NCBI RefSeq assembly: GCF_035645195.1
Contig: NZ_DASQNA010000041.1
Coordinates: 357,651 to 421,650 of the forward strand
Reading direction: 5' to 3'
DNA: 64,000 nt
DNA from: Paenibacillus sp.
GTDB lineage: Bacteria > Bacillota > Bacilli > Paenibacillales > YIM-B00363
How positions within the stretch are numbered: position 1 is the first letter of the stretch; every line of letters starts with the position of its first letter. The notes beneath the pieces were generated by a model that did no database searches, was not told the origin of the DNA, and saw only the letters and a program-made list of their open reading frames with translations. Below are positions 43,673 to 51,815 of this stretch, piece after piece. The translations under genes were made by a program, and so were the position numbers.

Positions 43673-44969
43673 GCTTCGTCCCTCCCGCATTCGGTATAGC
43701 GTCTACTGGATTGTATGTCTGGCGCGGTTTCACCGCGATCGTCAGCGCGGCGGACAGCGCCAGCGAACCGGCCATGAACATGTACGAAGCCCCCGGTCCG
43801 CCTGTAACCGCATTCAAAAACCCGACGAAGTATGATCCTACGAAGGAGCCTAACGCCCCCATGCTGTTGATCAATGCCATGGCCCCGCCCGCCACGTTCC
43901 GCGGCAGCAATTCCGGAATCCATGCGAAGAATGGGCCGTATGGAGCGTACATCGCCCCGCCCGCGACGACGAGCAGCGCGAAAGACAGCCAGAAGTTCGA
44001 AGTCCCGAGCTCGAATGAACCATAGAACGCTAGCGCGCCGACGAGCAGGAACGGCCAAACATACGCTTTTCGGTTCAACCGTTTGTCGGAAAAGAACGAC
44101 ACCAGCAGCATGCCGATCGACGCCAAAACGTACGGAACGGAAGACAACCAGCCCGCCTCGACGATCCCGACCTGTGAAGCCTCCTTGATGATGGACGGCA
44201 GCCACAGCACGAACCCGTATACGCCGATGCTCCAGCAAAAATATTGGAGCGACAGTAAAATGACGCTGCGGGAGCGGAACGCCTCGCGGTAGTTTCTTAC
44301 TTGGCGCATGCCCGCTTGCTCTTTCTCCAGCGCCGCTTCGATCGCGAGCTGCTCCTGCCGGCTCAGCCACTTCGCATCGGACGGCCGGTCGTCCACCAGC
44401 TTCCACCAAAAGAACGCCCAGATGACCGCCGGCAAACCTTCGATGATGAACATCCACCGCCAATTAAACGCTTCCACCAAATACCCGGAAACGACCGACA
44501 TCCACAGCACCGTGATCGGGTTGCCTAATATAAGGAAAGTATTGGCTCTCGAGCGTTCCCGTTTCGTGAACCAGTGGCTCAGGAACACGAGCATCGCCGG
44601 CATGACGGCGCTCTCGACGACGCCGAGCAAAAAACGGATCGCGAAAAGCCAGTACACGTTCGTCACTAAGCCCGTCGCCGTCGCGCAAGCTCCCCACAAA
44701 ATCAGGCACCAGAAGACGAGACGTTTGGCGCTTTTCTTCTCGGCGTAATGCGCCCCGGGGATTTGGAAAAAGAAATACCCTAGGAAAAATAACGCGCCGA
44801 GCAAAGACGAAACCGTCGCCGTGATCCCCAAATCCTCCGCCATGCCGGCGGCCGCGCCGAAGCCGTAATTGGCGCGGTCCAAATACGCTAAGCTGTACGT
44901 TATAAAAACAACCGGAATCAATCGAATCCAACGCGCCCGCGACAAAGCGGCCGTTTCGTTCGCGTTCAT
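43635..44969 (-). CDS. MFS transporter of the anion:cation symporter type
   Basis: 444 residues with twelve hydrophobic segments. It contains the early motif ITYSLAYLDRANYGF, then FFLGYFFFQIPGAHYAEKK and GVVESAVMPAMLVFLSHWF, which place it with ACS-family carriers for sugar acids and similar anions (ExuT/GudP-like). It starts directly after the kinase stop. The C-terminal tail overlaps the synthase gene. It presumably imports the sugar acid or related compound that the kinase phosphorylates. Confidence 0.9.
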   Translation of the reverse strand: MNANETAALSRARWIRLIPVVFITYSLAYLDRANYGFGAAAGMAEDLGITATVSSLLGALFFLGYFFFQIPGAHYAEKKSAKRLVFWCLILWGACATATGLVTNVYWLFAIRFLLGVVESAVMPAMLVFLSHWFTKRERSRANTFLILGNPITVLWMSVVSGYLVEAFNWRWMFIIEGLPAVIWAFFWWKLVDDRPSDAKWLSRQEQLAIEAALEKEQAGMRQVRNYREAFRSRSVILLSLQYFCWSIGVYGFVLWLPSIIKEASQVGIVEAGWLSSVPYVLASIGMLLVSFFSDKRLNRKAYVWPFLLVGALAFYGSFELGTSNFWLSFALLVVAGGAMYAPYGPFFAWIPELLPRNVAGGAMALINSMGALGSFVGSYFVGFLNAVTGGPGASYMFMAGSLALSAALTIAVKPRQTYNPVDAIPNAGGTKLEHSIGVGPARD

Positions 44970-45920
44970 TCAGTTCACCCCATGTTCGAAGATAAACGAT
45001 TCCAATTGAGCGCGGGTCGGCAGTCCGTCCTGATCCCCCGGCGCCGTCACCGCCAGCGCGCCGATCGCGTTGGCTCTGCGAACGGTTTCCCGCAGCGGCA
45101 GTCCATCCAGCATGCCGCTGATCACCCCGACGGCGAAGCCGTCTCCGGCGCCGACGGTATCGACGACGTTCGCGACGGAATACCCGGGCACGACCGCCTC
45201 CTCGTCCGCCGTCCGATAATACGCCCCGTCCGCTCCCAGCTTCACGACGACCAGCTTCGCTCCGCGCTCCAAATAAAACGCGGCGATATCCCGAGGCTCG
45301 CGATACCCGGTCAAGACGAACCCTTCCCCGACGCCGGGCAGCACGACGTCGGCTTGACACGCGAATCCGTTCACGACGGATATCATTTCCTCCCGGCTGT
45401 CCCATAACGTCGGCCGCAAGTTCGGATCGAACGACACGGTTCGATTCGCCGATTTCATGCGCGTCAACGCCTTCTCGGCAAAGGCGCGCGACTCTTTCGA
45501 CAACGCCGGCGGAATGCCCGTCATGTGCAAATGCCGCGCCTCTGCGAAATACTCCTCCTCGAGCTCCCCCGCCTGCATGGCGCTCGCGGCCGAGCCTTTG
45601 CGAAAATATTGCACCTCCGGATCGCCCGAAAGCGTCTTCGATTTCAGCTGAAACCCGGTCGGTCTCCGCGGGTCGACGCGCACGCGGCTAATGTCGACCC
45701 CTTCGCCCCGCAGCGATTCGACAATATACCGTCCGAAAGCGTCGTCCCCGACGCGGCTGACCCAACCGACGCTGTACCCGAGCCGGGACAACCCGACGGC
45801 GACGTTCGTCTCCGCTCCCGCGAGCGCCATCGTAAAGCGGGAGACCTTATGCAGCTCCCCGACGTCCTCCGCGATGAACATCCCCATCGCTTCCCCGAAC
45901 GTGACGACATCCCATGCCAA
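44970..45920 (-). CDS. PfkB family sugar kinase (KdgK-like)
   Basis: 316 residues. The first signature GGNxA-like region reads MALAGAETNVAVGLSRLGYS; the second, DTVGAGDGFAVGVISGM near residue 250, carries the catalytic Asp. The overall look (TFGEAMGMF, then GTGFQLKSK-like stretch PTGFQLKSKTLSG) resembles 2-keto-3-deoxygluconate kinases. The substrate is not certain. It follows the TIM-barrel gene by 3 nt and precedes the transporter without a gap. Confidence 0.9.
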   Translation of the reverse strand: MAWDVVTFGEAMGMFIAEDVGELHKVSRFTMALAGAETNVAVGLSRLGYSVGWVSRVGDDAFGRYIVESLRGEGVDISRVRVDPRRPTGFQLKSKTLSGDPEVQYFRKGSAASAMQAGELEEEYFAEARHLHMTGIPPALSKESRAFAEKALTRMKSANRTVSFDPNLRPTLWDSREEMISVVNGFACQADVVLPGVGEGFVLTGYREPRDIAAFYLERGAKLVVVKLGADGAYYRTADEEAVVPGYSVANVVDTVGAGDGFAVGVISGMLDGLPLRETVRRANAIGALAVTAPGDQDGLPTRAQLESFIFEHGVN

Positions 45921-45923
45921 TCG

Positions 45924-46700
45924 TTACGCCTCCTTGCTTTCTGAATATGCGAGTAGTCGAAGCCTTTCGATTTCCCGTCTCGCCGACTCCCGCAAATCGT
46001 CCCCTTGAATCGGGTATTCGATCGCCAAGGGAACGTGCTGCGGCAGCGCCGAAAGCACTTCCCTCCAGCTTGCCTTCGCGTCGTTCGGCAGCGCAAGCGC
46101 CGTCCAAGCGTCGCCCCGCTGTTCCGCATGTTTACAGTGGATATAAGCGACATGCTCCGAAAGCCGTGCCGCCGCTATCGCCGGCTCCTCTCCCGTCCAA
46201 TGCCAATTGCCGATGTCGAAGGTCATCTTCACCGGAACGTTCCGCTCCCGGCAGGCGCGGAAGAAACGGCTCAGCATTTCGATCGTCCCTCCGCGTTCGG
46301 TTTGATCGTTCTCGACCGTAACGACGATTGGGCCGCTCGCGATCAGCCGTCCCAGCGCCTCCACATCCGAACGCGCGGGATCGAAACGGCCGAGTGATAC
46401 TTTCAGCAGGAACGCCCCGACCCGCTCCGCCTCGTCGTAAGCGGTTTCCATTTCGCGCTCGTTCCACGTTCCGTCCGCTCTCCACATCTCCGCAGGAACC
46501 GAATAAACGGCTTGCAGCCCGCTGCGCGCGACGGCGTCTCGCAGCCGTGCCAGCGCCGGCTCCGGCTCCCCGATAAGCTCCCTCCTGATTTCGATCCCGT
46601 CGGCTTGAGCGTCTTTCAAAATCGTAATGAATGCATCCTGTCCGCGCGCAGACACCGTGTCCGCTCCGAACGCGGAAGCGGCGACGAAAATCGGCGCCAT
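45924..46700 (-). CDS. Sugar phosphate isomerase/epimerase (AP endonuclease family 2 barrel)
   Basis: 258 residues, a xylose-isomerase-like TIM barrel with metal ligands expected in VTVENDQTERGG, KMTFDIGNWHW and AYIHCKHAEQRG, and a terminal PLAIEYPIQGDDL. GAGGGGGAG lies 5 nt before the ATG. First gene of the operon, directly behind the two-operator promoter. It probably isomerises or epimerises the imported sugar before or after phosphorylation. Confidence 0.88.
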   Translation of the reverse strand: MAPIFVAASAFGADTVSARGQDAFITILKDAQADGIEIRRELIGEPEPALARLRDAVARSGLQAVYSVPAEMWRADGTWNEREMETAYDEAERVGAFLLKVSLGRFDPARSDVEALGRLIASGPIVVTVENDQTERGGTIEMLSRFFRACRERNVPVKMTFDIGNWHWTGEEPAIAAARLSEHVAYIHCKHAEQRGDAWTALALPNDAKASWREVLSALPQHVPLAIEYPIQGDDLRESARREIERLRLLAYSESKEA

Positions 46701-46725
46701 AGGTACTCCCCCTCTTTAAAGTTAA

Positions 46726-46772
46726 TAAACCGGTTTAGTCGCTATTATAAACCGGTTTAGTAGCGCTGTAAA
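46726..46772 (-). promoter_or_regulatory. Sigma-A promoter with two LacI-type operators
   Basis: Minus strand: TTTACA (46767-46772), 17-nt spacer, TATAAT (46744-46749). Two palindromes TAAACCGGTTTA are centred at 46753.5 (in the spacer, touching the -10) and 46731.5 (near or just after the start). Centre-to-centre distance is 22 bp, two helical turns. A matching palindrome lies on the promoter of the LacI gene, so that regulator is the likely ligand. Confidence 0.88.
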
Positions 46773-46775
46773 GAC

Positions 46776-46812
46776 CGAAAAATGCCGCCTATCCGAATGG
46801 ATAAGCGGCATT
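46776..46812 (-). terminator. Intrinsic terminator of the lacI-type gene
   Basis: Minus strand: AATGCCGC (46805-46812) and GCGGCATT (46781-46788) with inner TATCC/GGATA, then TTTTTCGG. It starts 11 nt after the regulator stop and ends 4 bp before the -35 of the operon promoter. Confidence 0.88.
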
Positions 46813-46822
46813 ACGCTTCGAC

Positions 46823-47836
46823 TTACTCGCCGAATCGGCAAGTTCCTCCGATTTTCAATTCGCAATCCATGATCTGCACGGTCGGTTCGACTGCGTCGGG
46901 CTGCTCGATTTTTAGAAGCAGTCTTTCGGCGCTGCGCGCGCCGATCTCGAACGTCCGTTGAACGACTCGAGTGAGCGGCGGCTCCAGCAAATCGGTCCAG
47001 GGGGAATCGTCGAACCCGACGATCGCGATGCGTTCCGGCACCTTGATGCCCGTCTCCTTCAACGCGCGCAGCGTCTCCACCGTGCTTAAGTCGTTGGAAC
47101 AAAACAGCGCCGTCGGAGGCTCCGGCAAACGTAGCAGCTCCTGAAGCAGCGCTTTCAACCCGGAAAATTCGTCGACGAACCTGACGTATGTATCGTTCAA
47201 CGGAATCCCGTGCGTTCGATGCGCTTTCGCATATCCCGCGTAACGTTCCCTCCGCGTAGACACGCGATGGATTTCCGGCGACAGCAGCGCGATGCGGCGG
47301 TGGCCTTGCCGAATCAAATGCTCGACCGCATCGAACGCGCCTTGTTCGTTATTCGAGTAGACACCGTCTGTTTCGATTCCTTCCGCTTTCCGGTCGACCA
47401 GCACGAGCGGATAGCTGCGCCTGACCAAATCGCCCAGCAGCTCGTTGTTCTCCCCCGTCGTCACGCAAATAATGCCGTCCGCTTGTTTGGCCAGCAGCAT
47501 TTCAATATACCCGCGCTCTTTCCCGGGGTCGTCGTCCGCATTGCAGATGATGACATTGTAACCGTGTTGATTGCAGTAATCCTCGATTCCCCGGCACACA
47601 GCCGTTGAATAATAATGCAGTATGTTGGCGACGATGACGCCGATCGTCTGCGTTCGCTTCACCTTCAAGCCCCGAGCGAGCGTGTTCGGCTGATAGCCCG
47701 TTTCCCGGATCACTTTTTCGATTCGGTCCTTCGTCTCGGCGCTCATGAATTCGTACCGCTTGTTGAGATATTGCGAAACCGTGCTTTTGGATACGCCCGC
47801 CATCTTAGCGATGTCTTCCATTTTCACCCTTGGCAT
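46823..47836 (-). CDS. LacI family transcriptional regulator
   Basis: 337 residues. The N-terminal HTH reads MEDIAKMAGVSKSTVSQYLN, followed by the hinge helix QPNTLARGLKVKRT, then a periplasmic-binding-like effector domain with DGIICVTTGENN and the terminal IAIVGFDDSPWTDLLEPPLT. It looks closest to KdgR-like repressors. Its own promoter carries one palindrome and the sugar operon carries two, so repression of both and autorepression are likely. The inducer is probably a metabolite of the downstream pathway. Confidence 0.94.
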   Translation of the reverse strand: MPRVKMEDIAKMAGVSKSTVSQYLNKRYEFMSAETKDRIEKVIRETGYQPNTLARGLKVKRTQTIGVIVANILHYYSTAVCRGIEDYCNQHGYNVIICNADDDPGKERGYIEMLLAKQADGIICVTTGENNELLGDLVRRSYPLVLVDRKAEGIETDGVYSNNEQGAFDAVEHLIRQGHRRIALLSPEIHRVSTRRERYAGYAKAHRTHGIPLNDTYVRFVDEFSGLKALLQELLRLPEPPTALFCSNDLSTVETLRALKETGIKVPERIAIVGFDDSPWTDLLEPPLTRVVQRTFEIGARSAERLLLKIEQPDAVEPTVQIMDCELKIGGTCRFGE

Positions 47837-47881
47837 CGATCGATCCTCGTTTCCTGATTGCCCCTTTTCTCGTCGGCATCT

Positions 47882-47897
47882 ATTATAAACCGATTTA
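47882..47897 (-). promoter_or_regulatory. LacI-type operator on the regulator's own promoter
   Basis: TAAACCGATTTA (47886-47897), one mismatch from a perfect palindrome, overlaps TATAAT (47882-47887, minus strand). The 15-bp stretch ATCGGTTTATAATAG repeats the operator/-10 arrangement of the sugar operon except for one base. No good -35 is seen. Confidence 0.75.
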
Positions 47898-47971
47898 TGC
47901 TTTGGGGGAAGCTTGCGGTGTCGCCGGACCGGACTGCCTGATGGAACAGAAGCCCTGTAAATGCAATATTT

Positions 47972-48415
47972 TTATCGACTTACGACCCCCTGGAGTGTTT
48001 TGGCGGACGATGCGGGCAGCGTGTAGATCGTATGCGTATCCTTGATATTCATGAGCGAACCGGAGTTTTCGTTTATCCATAGGTAATACGTTTCCGCCCC
48101 GAATTCGATCTTGTATTCGGGGTCGACTACGTTGATGATTCCCGGGTACTTTTGCGCTTGGCCGATGGCGGCGCGAACGGTTCGAATCGCCTCGGCGTCC
48201 GTGATCGCGATCAAGGAATCGTTGTCGACCGACGAAAAACTCTCCATTTCATAAACCGTAACTTTTTGGGGCGAAGATGCGTTTCCGTTTGCAGCATCGC
48301 CGCTGTACGCGTACCGATTCCAAAGAAACACCGCTAATAGAAACAGCGCGAAAACCGCCGTTGCCGGTATGAAAGTTCTGCGAATCGTTTGCTTCACCCG
48401 AGTACGGATTACCAT
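47972..48415 (-). CDS. Hypothetical protein with N-terminal membrane anchor
   Basis: 147 residues: basic head, a membrane segment (FIPATAVFALFLLAVFLW), then a small extracytoplasmic domain with TVYEMESFSSV and YKIEFGAETYYLWINE. No family recognised. The start overlaps the end of the stalk-domain protein gene by 7 nt, so they are coupled. Confidence 0.75.
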   Translation of the reverse strand: MVIRTRVKQTIRRTFIPATAVFALFLLAVFLWNRYAYSGDAANGNASSPQKVTVYEMESFSSVDNDSLIAITDAEAIRTVRAAIGQAQKYPGIINVVDPEYKIEFGAETYYLWINENSGSLMNIKDTHTIYTLPASSAKTLQGVVSR

Positions 48416-49344
48416 AGCGCGATCTTCTCCTTGAACGTTCGTTCGATTAGTCTTAACGGGACCATCAGCTCCATTGCATCTCCGATATAAGCGCCTACAG
48501 GATCGTGAATGGGTGTTCCGTTCAGCATCGCTTCATTCCCCCAGCTGCGGACGGTCAAGGTCGTACCATCCCGGATAAAGTCGGCCTCGTTCGTCTCTTC
48601 GTTCCACTGAAGAGAGGCTCCGATTCGCTTGGCGATGTCCTGTGCGGGCAATCTCGTTGCGTTGTAGCTCTCCACATCTCCCGGAGATGCGATGGCGTGC
48701 AACCCGTCGCCTGGAATCTGAAAACTGACGATGGAACCGGTCTTCGGACTCGTAAAGCGGAACGCGAGATTGTCCAGAACGAGAGAGGCCGATTCTCGCA
48801 GCGCCGCGACAGCACGATACATGGCATTCAGATCCGCCTCTGCCATCGGCCGCTTCAAGTCAACAACCAGATCGAAGGGAATTCCCGTAGTCCCGTAATG
48901 AGGAATCTGTCCCCGTATCGAAGCGAAATCATATTCACCCACCTTACAACAGGAAAACTCGACGGACGCATTGCTTGCGTATTCCTGTTGAACCGGCTGC
49001 AGAAGCGTCTCTACTTCCTTCGTTGCCTGCTTCTTCCATAACGTTGGCGCATAGTCGTCTGCAACCCCCGAATCGCGATCCTTGGCAGGAAACAGGTAGA
49101 AACGAAGCGAAGGATCGGATGTTGGATGCGCCGTGGCAACGAGCGGTTCGATGTTGTCCCATGCATATCGAACGGCCGCGATCGTCATTTCCTCGTCATA
49201 GGCGGCCGCCAAGTACCGTTCGGCCTGTTGTTCGAATCGGAATGTTTGGTAAAAGCCATGCTGGAATTCAAGGTAGAGCAAGAGGGGCAACAGGATCGAT
49301 GCAACGATGCCCGACACGACGATTTTTCCGGCATATGGTTTCAT
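48409..49344 (-). CDS. Stalk-domain (copper amine oxidase N-terminal-like) membrane protein
   Basis: 311 residues: one N-terminal membrane segment (IVVSGIVASILLPLLLYLEF), an unassigned extracellular region, and a C-terminal 75-residue stalk domain (IGASLQWNEETNEADFIRDG, then NGTPIHDPVGAYIGD and MVPLRLIERTFKE). The C-terminal position of the stalk domain is common in Paenibacillus secreted proteins. Function unknown; it pairs with the small anchored protein downstream. Confidence 0.8.
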   Translation of the reverse strand: MKPYAGKIVVSGIVASILLPLLLYLEFQHGFYQTFRFEQQAERYLAAAYDEEMTIAAVRYAWDNIEPLVATAHPTSDPSLRFYLFPAKDRDSGVADDYAPTLWKKQATKEVETLLQPVQQEYASNASVEFSCCKVGEYDFASIRGQIPHYGTTGIPFDLVVDLKRPMAEADLNAMYRAVAALRESASLVLDNLAFRFTSPKTGSIVSFQIPGDGLHAIASPGDVESYNATRLPAQDIAKRIGASLQWNEETNEADFIRDGTTLTVRSWGNEAMLNGTPIHDPVGAYIGDAMELMVPLRLIERTFKEKIALW

Positions 49345-49454
49345 GATGGGTCTCCTACCCTTCCGCTATCGGAGGTAATCATTAATTCACATACAATTAG
49401 ACGTATCTATAAGATTTTTGTTCCCCTCGGTCGCCTGAATAATTTCCCCAAATA

Positions 49455-49483
49455 AAAAAGGCCCGGCCTCTATCGAGACCGGG
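49455..49483 (-). terminator. Intrinsic terminator of the CDGSH gene
   Basis: Minus strand: CCCGGTCTC, loop GATA, GAGGCCGGG (49462-49483), then GCC and TTTTTTATTT; 12 nt after the CDGSH stop. Confidence 0.88.
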
Positions 49484-49495
49484 ATCGGACCGCAG

Positions 49496-49711
49496 CTATT
49501 CCTTTTTCGCTCTCGGCGCGCTTTCGAAGCCGGCCGATTTGTGCGTGCCGTCGCAGAACGGCTTATTGTTCGATGCGCCGCATCGGCACAGCGAGAACGC
49601 TTCTTTGTGCTCGAACGGATTGCCTTCCGCATCCACGAGCACTACCGGTCCGGTCACGCGGAGAGAACCGTTGTCGTTTACCTTGATCGTTACTTTGATT
49701 TCCTCTGCCAT
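49496..49711 (-). CDS. CDGSH iron-sulfur domain protein
   Basis: 71 residues with the 2Fe-2S motif LCRCGASNNKPFCDGTHK: ligands C42, C44, C53 and H57. It matches the small bacterial mitoNEET-like group with an N-terminal beta strand (VTIKVNDNGSLRV). Role in iron-sulfur or redox transfer is inferred from the family. It is a single-gene unit with its own terminator. Confidence 0.95.
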   Translation of the reverse strand: MAEEIKVTIKVNDNGSLRVTGPVVLVDAEGNPFEHKEAFSLCRCGASNNKPFCDGTHKSAGFESAPRAKKE

Positions 49712-49807
49712 GAGTTTGCCTCCTATGTATTCAATTTAGACAAGAGTAGACTTTCCCTTACTAATATAGCATATATGCGCACAACCGTTTCATCCGCCGC
49801 GCAAAAG

Positions 49808-49840
49808 AAGAAGGGAGCCAACGTTGTCGTTTGCTCCCTT
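49808..49840 (-). terminator. Probable terminator of the pit gene
   Basis: Minus strand: AAGGGAGC (49833-49840) pairs with GCTCCCTT (49811-49818) around a 14-nt loop containing AACG/CGTT, then CTTCTTTTG. It begins 9 nt after the transporter stop. The U-tract is imperfect. Confidence 0.7.
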
Positions 49841-49848
49841 AGGGCGCC

Positions 49849-50847
49849 TTACAAAAACAAAAATTTAATGATTTGGAACGTAATTCCCGCGATCAACGCC
49901 GAGATCGGAATCGTAATGAACCAAGTCATTACGATTTTGCCGGCGACGTCCCACTTGACGTCGCGGAACCGTTTCGAGGCGCCGACGCCGAGAATGCCGG
50001 ACGTGACGACGTGCGTCGTGCTGACCGGGAAGCCGGTCACCGTCGCGGTCAAGATGACCGAAGAGGACGTCAAGTCGGCTGCGAAGCCGTTCGCCGGCTC
50101 GATTTTGAAAATTTTCGAACTCATCGTCTTAATGATTTTCCAGCCGCCGACCGACGTACCGAGACCCATCGCCGTCGCCGCGGAAATCTTCACCCACAGC
50201 GGAACTTCGAGGTCGGTCTGCAGGCCGCCTGCGACCAGAGCGAACGTAATGACGCCCATCGCTTTCTGCGCGTCGTTCGTGCCGTGCGTGAAGCTTTGGA
50301 ACGCCGCCGTCAAAATTTGCAGCGAGCGGAAACCGCGGTTCACCCGGCGCGGGTTGGCGCGCGCGAACAGGAAGTAAATGATCTTCATGACGATGAAGCC
50401 GACGACGAACGCGATAATCGGGGATAAGATAAGCCCCTTAATGATGCTGGTGAAACCGGACGCGTTAATGCCCGCGAAGCCGGCCGAGCTGACGACCGCG
50501 CCGGCCATCGAACCGATCAGCGCGTGGGACGACGACGACGGGATGCCGTACCACCAAGTCACCAAGTTCCAAATGATCGCGGCGATCAAGGCCGCAATAA
50601 TGATCTGCATCCCGTGATCGAGCGTCGCCGGGTCGGCGACTTTGCCGCCGATTGACTTGGCGACGCCCGTGAACGTGAGCGCGCCGATGAAATTCAAGCT
50701 GGCCGCGAGCAGAATCGCGGTCCGCGGGCTCAGCGCCCTCGTCGATACCGACGTGGCGATGGCGTTCGCCGTGTCGTGGAACCCGTTAATAAAATCGAAA
50801 GACAATGCAAGCACGACGACGATGGCGATAATAATGAGCGATTCCAT
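49849..50847 (-). CDS. pit: Low-affinity inorganic phosphate transporter (PiT family)
   Basis: 332 residues with about ten hydrophobic segments and the two family repeats: FDFINGFHDTANAIATSVST near the N-terminus and SFTHGTNDAQKAMGVITFAL in the second half, each with the conserved phosphate-binding Asn-Asp. It is smaller than E. coli PitA but matches the usual Firmicute length. It starts 1 nt after the DUF47 stop without a strong ribosome site, so translation is probably coupled. Confidence 0.95.
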   Translation of the reverse strand: MESLIIIAIVVVLALSFDFINGFHDTANAIATSVSTRALSPRTAILLAASLNFIGALTFTGVAKSIGGKVADPATLDHGMQIIIAALIAAIIWNLVTWWYGIPSSSSHALIGSMAGAVVSSAGFAGINASGFTSIIKGLILSPIIAFVVGFIVMKIIYFLFARANPRRVNRGFRSLQILTAAFQSFTHGTNDAQKAMGVITFALVAGGLQTDLEVPLWVKISAATAMGLGTSVGGWKIIKTMSSKIFKIEPANGFAADLTSSSVILTATVTGFPVSTTHVVTSGILGVGASKRFRDVKWDVAGKIVMTWFITIPISALIAGITFQIIKFLFL

Positions 50848-50848
50848 G

Positions 50849-51508
50849 TTACGCGTAACGCAGGAGAACGCTGTCCAGAATATCGGCTACGTCTTCGCAG
50901 GAATCTGTCGTCGTCTCCAGTCTTTCGTAAACTTCTTTCAGCCGGAAATCGTGGTACGGGTCCTTCGGGTTCGTGAAGATCGCGCGGATGCCTTCCCGCA
51001 TCAGCCGGTCGGCTTCGTTTTCCAGACGGTTGATCTGCACCGTATGCTCCCGAATTTGCAAATACTTCTTCTGCGAGAGCAGCTTGAACGCGGTCACCAT
51101 ATGATCGCAGGACGACACGAGCACGTCGGCGAAATCCTTCATCACTTGATCCGTGAAGGTAATGTTCAAATAATCGAACCGCGCGATCGTCGCCTCGATC
51201 CCGTCCATGACGTCGTCGATCGTCGTCGCGAGCGTGATAATGTCTTCTCGGTCGAGCGGCGTGACGAACACCTGGTTCAGACCCGTATATATTTGATGGG
51301 TAATATCGTCCCCTCGATGTTCCAGGTCCTTTAATTCCGGTACATAATTGGCCGGGGGCTTGTCCCCCGCCATCGCGTTTCGGAAAACTACCGCTCCTTT
51401 GAGCGCATTCTCCGCGCTTAAGATCAGCATGTTGAGAAAATCCGTGTCCCCTTTTTTCTTGAACAGTACCAAGCCGAAGGCCTCCTCGAAAATGACCGTA
51501 TCCATCAT
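50849..51508 (-). CDS. DUF47 family Pit accessory protein (PhoU-like)
   Basis: 219 residues, all-helical with PhoU-like acidic clusters (ELKDLEHRGDDITHQIYTGL and TLATTIDDVMDGIEAT). DUF47 proteins accompany Pit transporters and modulate them. First gene of a two-gene operon; a PhoP-box-like repeat lies about 80 bp upstream. Confidence 0.93.
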   Translation of the reverse strand: MMDTVIFEEAFGLVLFKKKGDTDFLNMLILSAENALKGAVVFRNAMAGDKPPANYVPELKDLEHRGDDITHQIYTGLNQVFVTPLDREDIITLATTIDDVMDGIEATIARFDYLNITFTDQVMKDFADVLVSSCDHMVTAFKLLSQKKYLQIREHTVQINRLENEADRLMREGIRAIFTNPKDPYHDFRLKEVYERLETTTDSCEDVADILDSVLLRYA

Positions 51509-51587
51509 TCAAACCGATACGCGATCGATCGCGTTCGACACCCGTCGACAAAATTCTCCATTTATCGAGCGGGCGCCATTTTGAATC

Positions 51588-51604
51588 TTAACAAATTCTT
51601 AACA
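51588..51604 (+). promoter_or_regulatory. PhoP-box-like direct repeat
   Basis: TTAACA occurs at 51588 and 51599, exactly 11 bp apart, and a degraded third unit (TGACAA) follows at 51609. Repeats of TT(A/T/C)ACA with 11-bp period are bound by PhoP in Bacillus. It is about 80 bp before the DUF47-pit operon but on the opposite strand to it. Only two good units, so tentative. Confidence 0.4.
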
Positions 51605-51768
51605 TTAATGACAAGCACAAGTTTTACGCCCAGCGCGGACGAAGGCGATCAGACATAAATTCGACACAATCCTCGCGAAACCGCGATCGTTCACGTCTGC
51701 TGCGGCCAAGCCTCTTCGTTAGCTTGAGCATGGCAGGCAAACCCTATCCGCGGTTCGACGCGAACAAC

Positions 51769-51797
51769 AAAAAACAACCCGCAGCGGATGCGGGTTG
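51769..51797 (-). terminator. Intrinsic terminator of mqo
   Basis: Minus strand: CAACCCGCA (51789-51797), loop TCCGC, TGCGGGTTG (51775-51783), then TTTTTT. It lies 18 nt after the mqo stop. Confidence 0.92.
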
Positions 51798-51815
51798 CTT
51801 CGATAAGAGATGTCT

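Larger units (their letters stand above)
51509..51815. other. 307-bp intergenic region between the mqo and DUF47 genes
   Basis: It holds the mqo terminator at its left end and the presumed promoter region of the DUF47-pit operon with a PhoP-like repeat (51588-51604) at its right part. Between them I see no further gene, RNA or repeat; the stretch 51605-51768 is plain sequence of local composition. Confidence 0.7.
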
